From: Desulfobacterales bacterium
GTDB taxonomy: Bacteria > Desulfobacterota > DSM-4660 > Desulfatiglandales > Desulfatiglandaceae
Length of the DNA: 8,938 bases
Direction of reading: 5' to 3'
NCBI GenBank assembly: GCA_022013615.1
Contig: JAKLQB010000395.1
Coordinates: 1-8,938, forward strand
Below the pieces are notes generated by a model. That model was not told the DNA's origin and did not search any database. It was given only the letters and a program-made list of their open reading frames with translations. The position numbers and the translations under genes are program-made. Below are positions 1 through 6,082 of the stretch, piece by piece. The stretch's first letter is position 1. The number at the start of each line of letters is the position of its first letter.

Positions 1-794
1 CTGGTTGTGAAGAATGGATCAAAAATTCTGGTTCGGAAAGCCTTAGGAATTCCCGCGCCCGTATCACTAATTCGGATTTCAACCCAGTCTCCGTCAGTGG
101 AAGTGCCTACCGTAATAATTCCCTTTCCCGTGGAACCGTCATCCACAAGTTCAGCAATGGCCTGGGCCGCGTTGATGATCATGTTCAGTATCACCTGCTT
201 AAATTCCCCCGGCAGGCAGGGAACAAGAGGGAGGGATAGATCAAACTCGGTGACCAATTCAGCAACATAATTCCACTCATTTCGTGCCAGGGTGATTGTG
301 TTCTCAATGGCCTTATTGATATCAATATCTGTTTTATCTGTGGTGCCCGGGTGCAAAAAATCCTTCATGGCTAAAACGACTTTGGCGATACGTTCTATCC
401 CCTCCAGAGTTTGTTGAATTGCTGGGGGAATCTCTTTCATGAGATACTCTACATTAATTTCTTCTACTTTTTTCTGTACCTCACGAATGAAATCATCCTC
501 CACAGTTCCGGACTTGATCGCTTCAATTAGCTCTCCATACTTCCCCAAAACCTCACTCAGGTTGTTGAATGCGTGCCGGAGAAAACGTGTATTGTCTCCC
601 ACATACTGCGTGGGAGTATTGATTTCATGAGCGATACCCGCGGCCAACTGACCGATCGACTCCAGTTTCTGTACTTGCACAAGCTGGTTTTCCAAAGTTT
701 TCTGCACAATTAAATCTTCTATTTCCGTGTGCACCTTTCGTCGGCAACCAAAATGTCCCACTGTCATAAAGGTTCTTCTATTGACTTTGGTCAT
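1..794 (-). CDS. Sensor histidine kinase, HisKA + HATPase_c, 3' end beyond window
   Basis: This is the N-terminal 264 residues of a cytoplasmic histidine kinase that autophosphorylates a His and passes the phosphate to a response regulator. It is open to the window edge. Visible in order: a short basic N-terminus; a probable coiled coil (about residues 24-46); the H box ESIGQLAAGIAHEINTPTQ with phospho-accepting His56; a long helical dimerisation region; the N box QVILNMIINAA (Asn204, Asn208); the G1 box DTGAGIP (Asp244); and the F box IFDPFFTT, where the window cuts it. The G2 box lies outside. The H box variant HEINTPTQ is a known subgroup of PAS-linked kinases. No PAS, receiver or membrane segment precedes the H box, which is unusual. 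An in-frame TAA at 809-807 limits the N-terminus. I chose ATG 794 with AAGAAG 8 nt upstream; ATG 767 is an alternative. The gene is divergent from everything else in the window. Kinase identity is secure; partner and signal are unknown. Confidence 0.95.
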   Translation of the reverse strand, partial: MTKVNRRTFMTVGHFGCRRKVHTEIEDLIVQKTLENQLVQVQKLESIGQLAAGIAHEINTPTQYVGDNTRFLRHAFNNLSEVLGKYGELIEAIKSGTVEDDFIREVQKKVEEINVEYLMKEIPPAIQQTLEGIERIAKVVLAMKDFLHPGTTDKTDIDINKAIENTITLARNEWNYVAELVTEFDLSLPLVPCLPGEFKQVILNMIINAAQAIAELVDDGSTGKGIITVGTSTDGDWVEIRISDTGAGIPKAFRTRIFDPFFTT

Positions 795-863
795 AATTCT
801 AACTTCTTAGGTCCTTAGCGATAAAATTCTGCTCAAAACGTGCAGAAAATTGAAAAAGTGTGG

Positions 864-974
864 AGTGTCTAAAGTAATCTACAGTGCCTAAAGTTGTGGA
901 ATTCTATTTTTTATAAAAACAGATGGAGCGAAGCGACTCATTAACTTTAGTTCACTTCAAACTTTAGTTCACTT
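864..974. repeat. Four copies of a CTAAAGT motif, two in each orientation
   Basis: The 282-bp gap upstream of the minus-strand kinase holds AGTGTCTAAAGT (864-875) and AGTGCCTAAAGT (883-894), spaced 19 bp, followed by ACTTTAGTTCACTT twice (944-957 and 961-974), spaced 17 bp. The second pair is the reverse complement of the same core (AAGTGAACTAAAGT), so the arrangement is head-to-head pairs around an AT-rich centre. It could be an operator array for the divergent kinase or part of a dispersed intergenic repeat family. A 6-bp hairpin (AAGGCT/AGCCTT, 1013-1028) lies further right, with no T-run after it. I see no coding sequence in 795-1076. Confidence 0.6.
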
Positions 975-1076
975 GTAACTTTTCCGGTTTATCCGGGTTA
1001 GGGTTTATCTATAAGGCTTATGAGCCTTCTATACACGCTTGAGTTTAAGAAGATTGGTATTCTGCCGCAAGTATCA

Positions 1077-1280
1077 TCACCCTAAGATGACTAAGTTGGC
1101 CCTTTCCACAGTATTTGCACGAAGCGTGCCGGGATAATGAACAGAAAAAACCTCTGTAATTACAGCTAATTGTCCGTCTTTATCAGGAAGCCAGATGTAA
1201 AATTGTGGGTAAACTTGACGAAGAATCTGCCTTTGTGCCAAATCTTTGACTTCTGTAAGTGACCATAGTATTATGGCCAT
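1077..1280 (-). CDS. Possible small hypothetical protein, 67 aa
   Basis: This is an ATG-to-TGA frame of 67 codons. I do not recognise the family. The middle reads like a folded protein rather than a chance frame, for example YPQFYIWLPDKDGQLAVI (about residues 24-41), a pattern of alternating aromatic and hydrophobic residues with a DKDG turn that would suit a beta hairpin. There is no signal peptide or membrane segment. The ribosome-binding site is weak (a TGGA about 9 nt upstream). Its neighbours are repeats on one side and the antitoxin/ATPase debris on the other, starting on the opposite strand, so it may itself be a relic of a larger gene. Short length and poor context keep confidence low. 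Confidence 0.3.
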   Translation of the reverse strand: MAIILWSLTEVKDLAQRQILRQVYPQFYIWLPDKDGQLAVITEVFSVHYPGTLRANTVERANLVILG

Positions 1281-1321
1281 GTCATTTTAATCCATTTCAA
1301 ATGAGAGGCGAGATAGTTTAT

Positions 1322-1456
1322 ATGGAAAATCAAGTGTCTAAATCAAAATTCAAACCCCATGCGTTGCAATATTTTCGGGAGGTGTCGTCACCGCCTCTGA
1401 TCCCAAAGCACAGATTATTTATATCAACAAGGAATTATATGCGTTTGATTTTATAG
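1322..1456 (+). pseudogene. Phd/YefM-like antitoxin, 5' fragment only
   Basis: The reading frame from ATG 1322 opens with MENQVSKSKFKPHALQYFRE, which closely resembles the start of short Phd/YefM antitoxins that repress their own operon and neutralise a RelE- or Doc-type toxin. In intact members the next residues form the rest of the DNA-binding fold (typically a Gly-rich turn and a strand ending in xxKPV). Here the similarity stops at about codon 21 (position 1384), and the remaining 23 residues look like out-of-frame sequence from the ATPase remnant that follows. GAGAGG (1303-1308) lies rather far upstream, and GAGA at 1310-1313 is nearer. No toxin gene is present. I read this as the 5' stump of a deleted toxin-antitoxin gene. 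The family call rests on motif memory of a short stretch. Confidence 0.55.
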
Positions 1457-1749
1457 ATAATTACAAGGCGTTGCTGGCATGTATCCAGGATAAAGCTAAA
1501 GGCAAAAAGAAACGATATGTTTTTATTGATGAAATTCAGGACATTATTCAGTTTGAAAAGGCCTTGCGCAATCTCTCTGCCGAGGGCGGATATGATATTT
1601 ATTGCACCGGAAGCAATGCCGGGCTGCTTTCCGGGGAACTGGCCACTTATTTAAGCGGGCGTTATATTGAGATAAAGGTATTCTGTTTATCCCTACCTGT
1701 AACCATTCAACGAAAAATTTACCACGATCTCTTTCCCGCAGAATCCTGA
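1393..1749 (+). pseudogene. AAA_14/DUF4143-type ATPase, internal remnant
   Basis: In frame 1, from about position 1393, the translation reads DPKAQIIYINKELYAFDFID and continues through a Walker B-like YVFIDEIQD (about 1519-1545), FEKALRNLSAEGGYDI and a sensor-1-like CTGSN (about 1603-1617), to SGRYIEIKVF, after which family similarity ends and a foreign tail runs to TGA at 1749. These are hallmarks of the ATP-binding proteins with an AAA_14 domain followed by DUF4143. The P-loop region is missing at the 5' end and the whole C-terminal DUF4143 part is missing at the 3' end, so it cannot be functional. A TAA at 1339-1341 blocks the frame upstream, and the first possible ATG is internal (1471). 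The left junction, about 1384-1393, abuts the antitoxin stump. I see nothing recognisable in 1750-1858. Confidence 0.75.
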
Positions 1750-1858
1750 ATTACGCTACGCTTCAACTCCGTATACCATCTTTCGCGTTAACTGAAATTG
1801 TTACTTCTAAAGAACGGACGAGTCACCGCTGGCAATAATGCAGAAAGGAAGGTGCTGA

Positions 1859-3044
1859 ATGTCACTGCCTCCAGAGGTTATTGGGAGGATAATATTGGCC
1901 AGGTTTCTATCACTTTCATTAAAACGGTATGAGAACGAAATTAATAAAGTGGAGAGTTCGGGCATATTCCGAGCCCTTTTTCCAGAAATAATCACCTTTG
2001 AGATGTTTCCTCGGGCCAGGGTGGCCAGCGACAAAGAAGAGTTTACGCAAAACACACTGGGCAGGATAGAGGAAGACAGCGAGACTTTTTACATGCGATA
2101 TCGATTCTTAGGAGTTGCAGGAAAGTATACTCTTGACCCGGAAAAGTTGACCAAGCAGAACGGAATGGAGAACTTTCTCAGGTTCCGAAAAGACGAAATT
2201 GATTCATTAGATCGGAAATTAAGACTGATATCGACCAGAAACAGGATAACACACATGACGCTACTGGGTATTATAAAGCATCAGGCTGCTTACCTTAAGT
2301 TATGTGATCCGCTTGAGCTCGTGTCCTTAAGCCAGATGAGGATAAGCCACTGGATAAAAGGTCAGGGATACCAGTCAATTGATAATAGCGTGATATCGAG
2401 AATTGTTAATGGCACCTCCGTTCTGATGCCTGATGGGACGACAATGCTATTGAAAGATTTTTTTCCGAGCTCGAGGGAGATATGTAAAGGATATATCAAA
2501 GAGATTCTTGCCGGAGAGGAGATGGAACTGAAATCCAACCGACTTGATCGGCCATACACGGATAAGGAGATCAGGGACAGACTTAAGAAAGTATATGGGC
2601 TGAACATTTCCAGGCGTACAGTCAGCTATTGCCGAAATCAGATGGGGATACCTCCATTTCATAGGAGAACCTATGATAACCAGTATCCTCCCAAGTGGGC
2701 GCAATATTCCGCCTATTTCCCCATGACTTTGTCGTCAGTGAAGGAAAATGTGCCGGAGATGTCCGGTATATATGAGTTCTCTCTTAAAAATGCCAATATT
2801 GAGTATCCTTTAAAGACAACGGAAATATTCTATATCGGTTCTTCAAAGGATATCAGAAAGCGGCTGAGAGCCCATCTGGGGTGTTGGTCAAGAAATGGGG
2901 GCCTGGATGCTTTTATAAGTGGAGGCAAATGCTTTCTTCAGGTTTGTTGTCTTTAATGATGGGTTCAGGGAGAAGGAGAAAATGCTGCTTCGATGTTTTA
3001 AAGAGATGTACGGGGATCGACCGAAATGTAACAAAATCGGTTGA
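1859..3044 (+). pseudogene. Sigma-54 (RpoN) DNA-binding domain fused to GIY-YIG nuclease, frameshifted
   Basis: The first frame (1859-2956, 365 aa) starts at an ATG with AGGAAGG 6 nt upstream; an in-frame TGA directly before it fixes the start. Residues 1-115 are unassigned. Residues about 118-203 align by eye with the RpoN segment carrying the helix-turn-helix: SLDRKLRLISTRN, then NSVISRIVNGTSVLMPDGT and LLKDFF, matching the RpoN pattern ESTISRV...PRG...LKYFF. Residues 231-270 contain an RpoN-box match, SRRTVSYCRNQMGIPP (compare ARRTVAKYRESLSIPP). Residues 302-340 are a GIY-YIG nuclease core: SGIYEF, FYIGSSKDIRKRLRAHL, with Arg335 as the likely catalytic Arg. The frame is lost between about 2919 and 2945; reading then continues in the third frame with FVVFNDGFREKEKMLLRCF and a CNKIG end at TGA 3044, giving an intact length near 394 aa. 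The metal-binding Glu expected in REKEK lies after the shift. The glutamine-rich activator-contact region of true sigma-54 is absent, so it is probably not a sigma factor. The fusion is visible directly; its function is inferred. Confidence 0.85.
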
Positions 3045-3066
3045 CACAATGAGGCATCTTAAAAAT

Positions 3067-3083
3067 CTGGCATTATTGTTGCT
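3067..3083 (+). promoter_or_regulatory. Near-consensus sigma-54 (-24/-12) promoter
   Basis: The sequence CTGGCAT, 5 nt, TTGCT matches the sigma-54 consensus (C)TGGCAC-N5-TTGC(A/T) except for one T in place of C, with the diagnostic GG (3069-3070), ten bases, GC (3081-3082). Transcription would start near 3094, about 160 nt upstream of the membrane kinase at 3253, and the leader would contain the inverted-repeat element at 3102-3184. Such promoters need an enhancer-binding AAA+ activator, which is not encoded in the window. It lies 22 nt after the end of the RpoN/GIY-YIG gene. Confidence 0.55.
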
Positions 3084-3101
3084 ATATTATTTCGAGTGAT
3101 T

Positions 3102-3184
3102 AAAAATCCCCCCTAACCCCCCTTTGCAAAAGGGGGGAATCCAAATCATCCCCCTTTTTTAAAGGGGGATCGAGGGGGATTTTA
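3102..3184. repeat. Foldable inverted-repeat element (MITE/REP-like), three nested stems
   Basis: The outer arms AAAATCCCCC (3103-3112) and GGGGGATTTT (3174-3183) are perfect inverse complements. Inside are two further perfect hairpins: CCCCCCTTT/AAAGGGGGG (3117-3125 with 3129-3137, loop 3 nt) and ATCCCCCTTT/AAAGGGGGAT (3148-3157 with 3161-3170, loop 3 nt). The whole would fold as a three-way, cloverleaf-like structure in DNA or RNA. C-run/G-run elements of this type recur between genes in several bacterial phyla and behave like non-autonomous repeats. It sits between the nuclease gene and the kinase, so it could terminate the former or shape the 5' leader of the latter. No target-site duplication is obvious. 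Confidence 0.8.
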
Positions 3185-3252
3185 TAAGATAAATGCCATA
3201 AAAGTAGGTGTTATTAAGAATCTGAGAATGTACCCGTTAAGGAGGTCTAACT

Positions 3253-5157
3253 ATGTTTTCTATCAGCAGTTTGGGCAAAGTTTCATGGCGCCTGGTGACT
3301 AAGGGTTCCTCAAGGTTAACCCTTCTGATTTTGCTCATTCTATGCTGTATAAGTATAACCTACTACTCCCATTTTATACTGCGCACGGAGGTTGTCTTCT
3401 CTCATTTTTTCTATGTACCCATCGTTTGGGCCGCTTTTTGGTGGGGACGGCGGGCTGTCTGGGTAGCCGTTTTCCTGGGCGGGTGGCTCATGGCTTCTGA
3501 TGCTCTTTCACCTTCGGTTCATGTTCTGGAGATATCAAACCTTCTACGGTCCGGGATGTTTGTTGTGATCGCCTTGACGATTGGCGCCCTCAGGGAACAC
3601 GCACTCCGTCTTGGTACGGTGGAAGAGCTGGCAGCAACACTTGAAAAAGAAAAAACCTATACCAAATCCATCATTTCCAATATGTCCGATCTGCTCGTTG
3701 TGTTTGACAAAGCCGGGCGGATTGAGACGGTGAATGAACAGGCAGAAAAGCGGCTGAAATATTCAAGGGATGAGCTGCTCGGCAAACAGATTGGCCATCT
3801 TTTTGCAGAAGAAGAAGAAGAAGAAGAACTTCAGCTCTTCAATATACGCAGACTAAATCAATTACTAAAGGGGGGTAGCACAAAAGGGGTGGATGTAAAG
3901 ATCCGGACGAAAGAGGGAGAAATCCTCCCCGTCCTGGTTAGTGTTGGATCCATTAGAGATGATGGGGGAGAGGTTATCCACTATGTAGTCACTGCCAACG
4001 ACATCACTGACCTGAAGCGGGCGCAGGAAGGCCTGCAAGAATCGGCGCGCTACGCCCGGGCCCTGTTCGAGGCAAGTCTCGATCCGCTGGTGACTATCAG
4101 CCCCGAGGGGAAAATCACCGATGTGAATAGTGCGTGGGAGGAGGCTACAGGATTGCCTCGTGACAAAATGGTGGGAACGGAATTCTCACACTACTTTACC
4201 GAGCCAGATGCAGCCCGTAAGGGTTACCAACAGGTTTTCCGGGATGACTATGTCCGGGATTATCCTCTTGAGATTAAAAACCGTGAGGGAAAAACCACCC
4301 CTGTCCTTTACAATGCCTCTGTTTATCACGATGTCCAGGAGAATGTAGCCGGTGTGTTTGCTGCGGCTCGAGACATCACCGACCTGAAGCGGGCGGAGGA
4401 GGAGCGAAGGAAACTTGAGATGCAACTTATCCACGCTGGAAGACTCTCCACCCTTGGGGAGATGGCTACGGGCATGGCCCACGAGATCAACCAGCCCTTG
4501 TCCATAATCTCTATGGCCGCAGAGGGGCTATCCCGTGACATTAAAAAAAATCGCCTGGATCTGGACATTCTTCCTCAGGACCTGGAAGAAATACTTGATT
4601 ATGTTAAGCGAATAGACAGGATTATCACCCATATGCGGACGTTTGCCCGACAGCGCGAGGAATGCGAACAGGTAAAGCCTGAACAACCACTGAATAATGC
4701 CTTTGCTATATTTAGTGAGCAGTTTCGAATGCATAGTATTTCCATTTCCAGTAAGATAGAGGAAAACTTACCGCTTATTGAGGTAGATCCAAATCAACTG
4801 GAACAGGTATTCATAAACATCTTGACCAATGCGCGTCAGGTATTGGATGAGAGGGGCGAAGAATCAAAGAGAGAACGTAAGGGCTTTCAGAAACAACTGA
4901 TATGCAGCATTGCAAAAGAGGATGATTATGTGGTATTTGAATTCGCAGACAATGCCTATGGTGTGCCTGATGAAAACAAAATGAGAGTATTTGAGCCTTT
5001 CTTCACCACTAAGGAAGTAGGGCAAGGCACGGGTTTAGGTCTTTCTATTGCCTATAATATCGTAACCCGTATATCGGGCGGTAAGATCTGGGTGGAAGAC
5101 AACGAAATGGGGGGAGCAAGTTTTAAGATAGCATTGCCGGTGAAGGACAGAGAATAG
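3253..5157 (+). CDS. Membrane-anchored PAS-PAS sensor histidine kinase
   Basis: A 634-aa kinase, complete, with GGAGG 7 nt before the ATG. Residues about 20-112 contain probable membrane helices (about 22-43, 50-64, 67-82, 100-112), a small integral-membrane input module with a FFYVPIVWAAFWWGRR core. A short coiled linker leads to PAS1 (about 135-255, ending in DITDLKRAQE) and PAS2 (about 265-380, ending in DITDLKRAEE). The HisKA H box is GEMATGMAHEINQPLSII with phospho-accepting His410. The ATPase domain has the N box QVFINILTNARQ (Asn522, Asn526), G1 box ADNAYGVP, F box VFEPFFTTKE and G2 box GQGTGLGLS. G1 has Ala568 where Gly is usual, but the other ATP-site motifs are intact, so activity is likely. 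A run of seven Glu codons, all GAA (3808-3828), lies in PAS1. There is no receiver domain, so it must phosphorylate a separate regulator; the REC-REC protein 57 nt downstream and the hybrid kinase beyond are the obvious candidates. The ligand is unknown. Confidence 0.96.
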   Translation: MFSISSLGKVSWRLVTKGSSRLTLLILLILCCISITYYSHFILRTEVVFSHFFYVPIVWAAFWWGRRAVWVAVFLGGWLMASDALSPSVHVLEISNLLRSGMFVVIALTIGALREHALRLGTVEELAATLEKEKTYTKSIISNMSDLLVVFDKAGRIETVNEQAEKRLKYSRDELLGKQIGHLFAEEEEEEELQLFNIRRLNQLLKGGSTKGVDVKIRTKEGEILPVLVSVGSIRDDGGEVIHYVVTANDITDLKRAQEGLQESARYARALFEASLDPLVTISPEGKITDVNSAWEEATGLPRDKMVGTEFSHYFTEPDAARKGYQQVFRDDYVRDYPLEIKNREGKTTPVLYNASVYHDVQENVAGVFAAARDITDLKRAEEERRKLEMQLIHAGRLSTLGEMATGMAHEINQPLSIISMAAEGLSRDIKKNRLDLDILPQDLEEILDYVKRIDRIITHMRTFARQREECEQVKPEQPLNNAFAIFSEQFRMHSISISSKIEENLPLIEVDPNQLEQVFINILTNARQVLDERGEESKRERKGFQKQLICSIAKEDDYVVFEFADNAYGVPDENKMRVFEPFFTTKEVGQGTGLGLSIAYNIVTRISGGKIWVEDNEMGGASFKIALPVKDRE

Positions 5158-5178
5158 AGGTCAGGGGTCAGAGGTCAG
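5158..5178 (+). repeat. Tandem heptamer repeat, three AGGTCAG units
   Basis: Directly after the kinase stop codon are AGGTCAG, GGGTCAG and AGGTCAG without gaps. The rest of the 57-bp spacer is purine-rich and serves as the translation start region of the next gene (GAGGG at 5198-5202, AAGAAG at 5205-5210). Reverse-complement copies of the same unit occur in the next spacer (6039-6059). No promoter or terminator is evident here, so co-transcription with 3253 is likely. Confidence 0.7.
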
Positions 5179-5214
5179 AAAATCGAAGTAGGGAGAAGAG
5201 GGAAAAGAAGAAAA

Positions 5215-5985
5215 ATGAAAATACTTATTGTTGATGATGAGATATCCATTTGCCAGCGCCTGCAACGTGAACTGCAAAAAGAAGGGCATGAGGCTGGCTA
5301 CCAAACTTTATCGGTTCATGTTCTGGAAGAGCTAAGGAAAGCAAGCAGGGAAGGTAAACCATTCGACCTTTTGCTCCTTAACATTACCATGCCGGAAATG
5401 GATGGTCTTACCTTACTCCGTCGTATCAGGGAAGAGCGCCTGGACATTGGGGTGATTATTATGACGGGGCATAGAAAAGAGCAGACCGTAATTGAGGCTA
5501 TACGTCTGAGCGCAGTAGACTACCTGAATAAGCCTATTTCTTTAGAGGAGCTTGATGATTCAGTGTTTCGTATGCGTGAAAAGATTATCACGGAGGCTAA
5601 TAATAACAAATATCGCATACTTGTTGTAGATGATGAGAAAAAGCTATGCAGGCGCATCAAGCGGGAGTTGGACAAGGAAGGCTATCGGGTGACCGTTACT
5701 TACAGCGGAGAGGAGTGCCTGGATTACTTCAAAAAGAATAGCGTTGATGTATTGATTGCAGACATCAAAATGCCCCAAATGAACGGTTTGGAGATGCTGA
5801 AGAAATGCCGGGAGATTAATAGTGGTTTTGCGGCTATTATCATCACCGGTCACGGCGACCATGAAATAGCCAAAAAGTCATTGAAATTAGGTGCTTACGA
5901 CTACTTGAAAAAGCCAATATCACTGGATGAACTTCTCACCTCGGTAAAGAAAGGGATTGAGCAGCTCATAGTAAGTAGAGAATAG
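5215..5985 (+). CDS. Tandem receiver-domain protein (REC-REC), first receiver degenerate
   Basis: A 256-aa cytoplasmic protein made of two CheY-like receivers and nothing else. REC1 (about 1-120) has the acidic pair Asp7-Asp8, Thr84 and Lys106, but the phospho-acceptor position is Asn56 (LLLLNITMPEMDG) instead of Asp, so it should not be phosphorylated in the normal way. REC2 (about 134-254) is complete: Asp139-Asp140, acceptor Asp183 (IADIKMPQMNG), Thr211 and Lys233. With no DNA-binding, enzymatic or AAA+ output, it most likely acts as a phosphate shuttle or by protein contact in a phosphorelay. It is closely similar to residues 1-256 of the hybrid kinase that follows; one 38-nt block (5653-5690 and 6524-6561) differs at a single base. 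This shows local duplication. The stop codon lies inside a heptamer repeat, so the last residues (SRE) come from repeat sequence. The start region is purine-rich. Same strand as the kinase upstream, probably one operon. Confidence 0.95.
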   Translation: MKILIVDDEISICQRLQRELQKEGHEAGYQTLSVHVLEELRKASREGKPFDLLLLNITMPEMDGLTLLRRIREERLDIGVIIMTGHRKEQTVIEAIRLSAVDYLNKPISLEELDDSVFRMREKIITEANNNKYRILVVDDEKKLCRRIKRELDKEGYRVTVTYSGEECLDYFKKNSVDVLIADIKMPQMNGLEMLKKCREINSGFAAIIITGHGDHEIAKKSLKLGAYDYLKKPISLDELLTSVKKGIEQLIVSRE

Positions 5986-6059
5986 AAAATAGAGAATAGA
6001 GGATGCTTTATTCATTAATGAACAACTGGAAAGCATACCTCTGACCTCTGTTCTCTGAC
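5977..6059. repeat. Heptamer arrays flanking an inverted repeat in the spacer
   Basis: Four head-to-tail heptamers of the form AGARRAT (agagaat, agaaaat, agagaat, agaggat; 5977-6004) start within the last codons of the REC-REC gene. Next comes the inverted repeat ATGCTTT (6003-6009) / AAAGCAT (6030-6036) around the perfect 12-bp palindrome TTCATTAATGAA (6011-6022). On the right are three heptamers ctctgac, ctctgtt, ctctgac (6039-6059). The two arrays are partly complementary (agagaa with ttctct, gagg with cctc), so the spacer can form a long imperfect stem. The right-hand units are reverse complements of the AGGTCAG units at 5158-5178. The spacer may be a mobile or amplified repeat, or an attenuating hairpin between the two genes. 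GGAGG at 6071-6075 is the ribosome-binding site of the next gene. Confidence 0.65.
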
Positions 6060-6082
6060 TTCTGTATCATGGAGGACGAAAA

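Noticed and set aside
7..630. Plus-strand frames of 87 and 63 codons
   Set aside because: They lie antisense to the minus-strand kinase, whose H, N, G1 and F boxes are all clear.
1013..1028. Hairpin AAGGCT/AGCCTT as a terminator
   Set aside because: The stem is only 6 bp and no T-run follows on either strand.
2919..2945. Programmed ribosomal frameshift in the GIY-YIG gene
   Set aside because: No slippery heptamer or clear downstream stimulatory structure is visible; a mutation or sequencing error is simpler.
3041..3046. TTGACA as a sigma-70 -35 box for the kinase
   Set aside because: No acceptable -10 hexamer lies 16-18 nt downstream, and the sequence overlaps the nuclease stop codon.
2881..3099. 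GTG-start plus-strand frame of 72 codons
   Set aside because: The true continuation of the GIY-YIG domain is in a different frame (to TGA 3044); this frame shows no family motif.
3808..3828. (GAA)7 tract as a phase-variation switch
   Set aside because: Changes in copy number are in multiples of three and keep the frame; it only varies a poly-Glu stretch.
5977..6059. CRISPR-like array
   Set aside because: The units are 7 bp and contiguous, with no spacers of constant length and no cas genes nearby.
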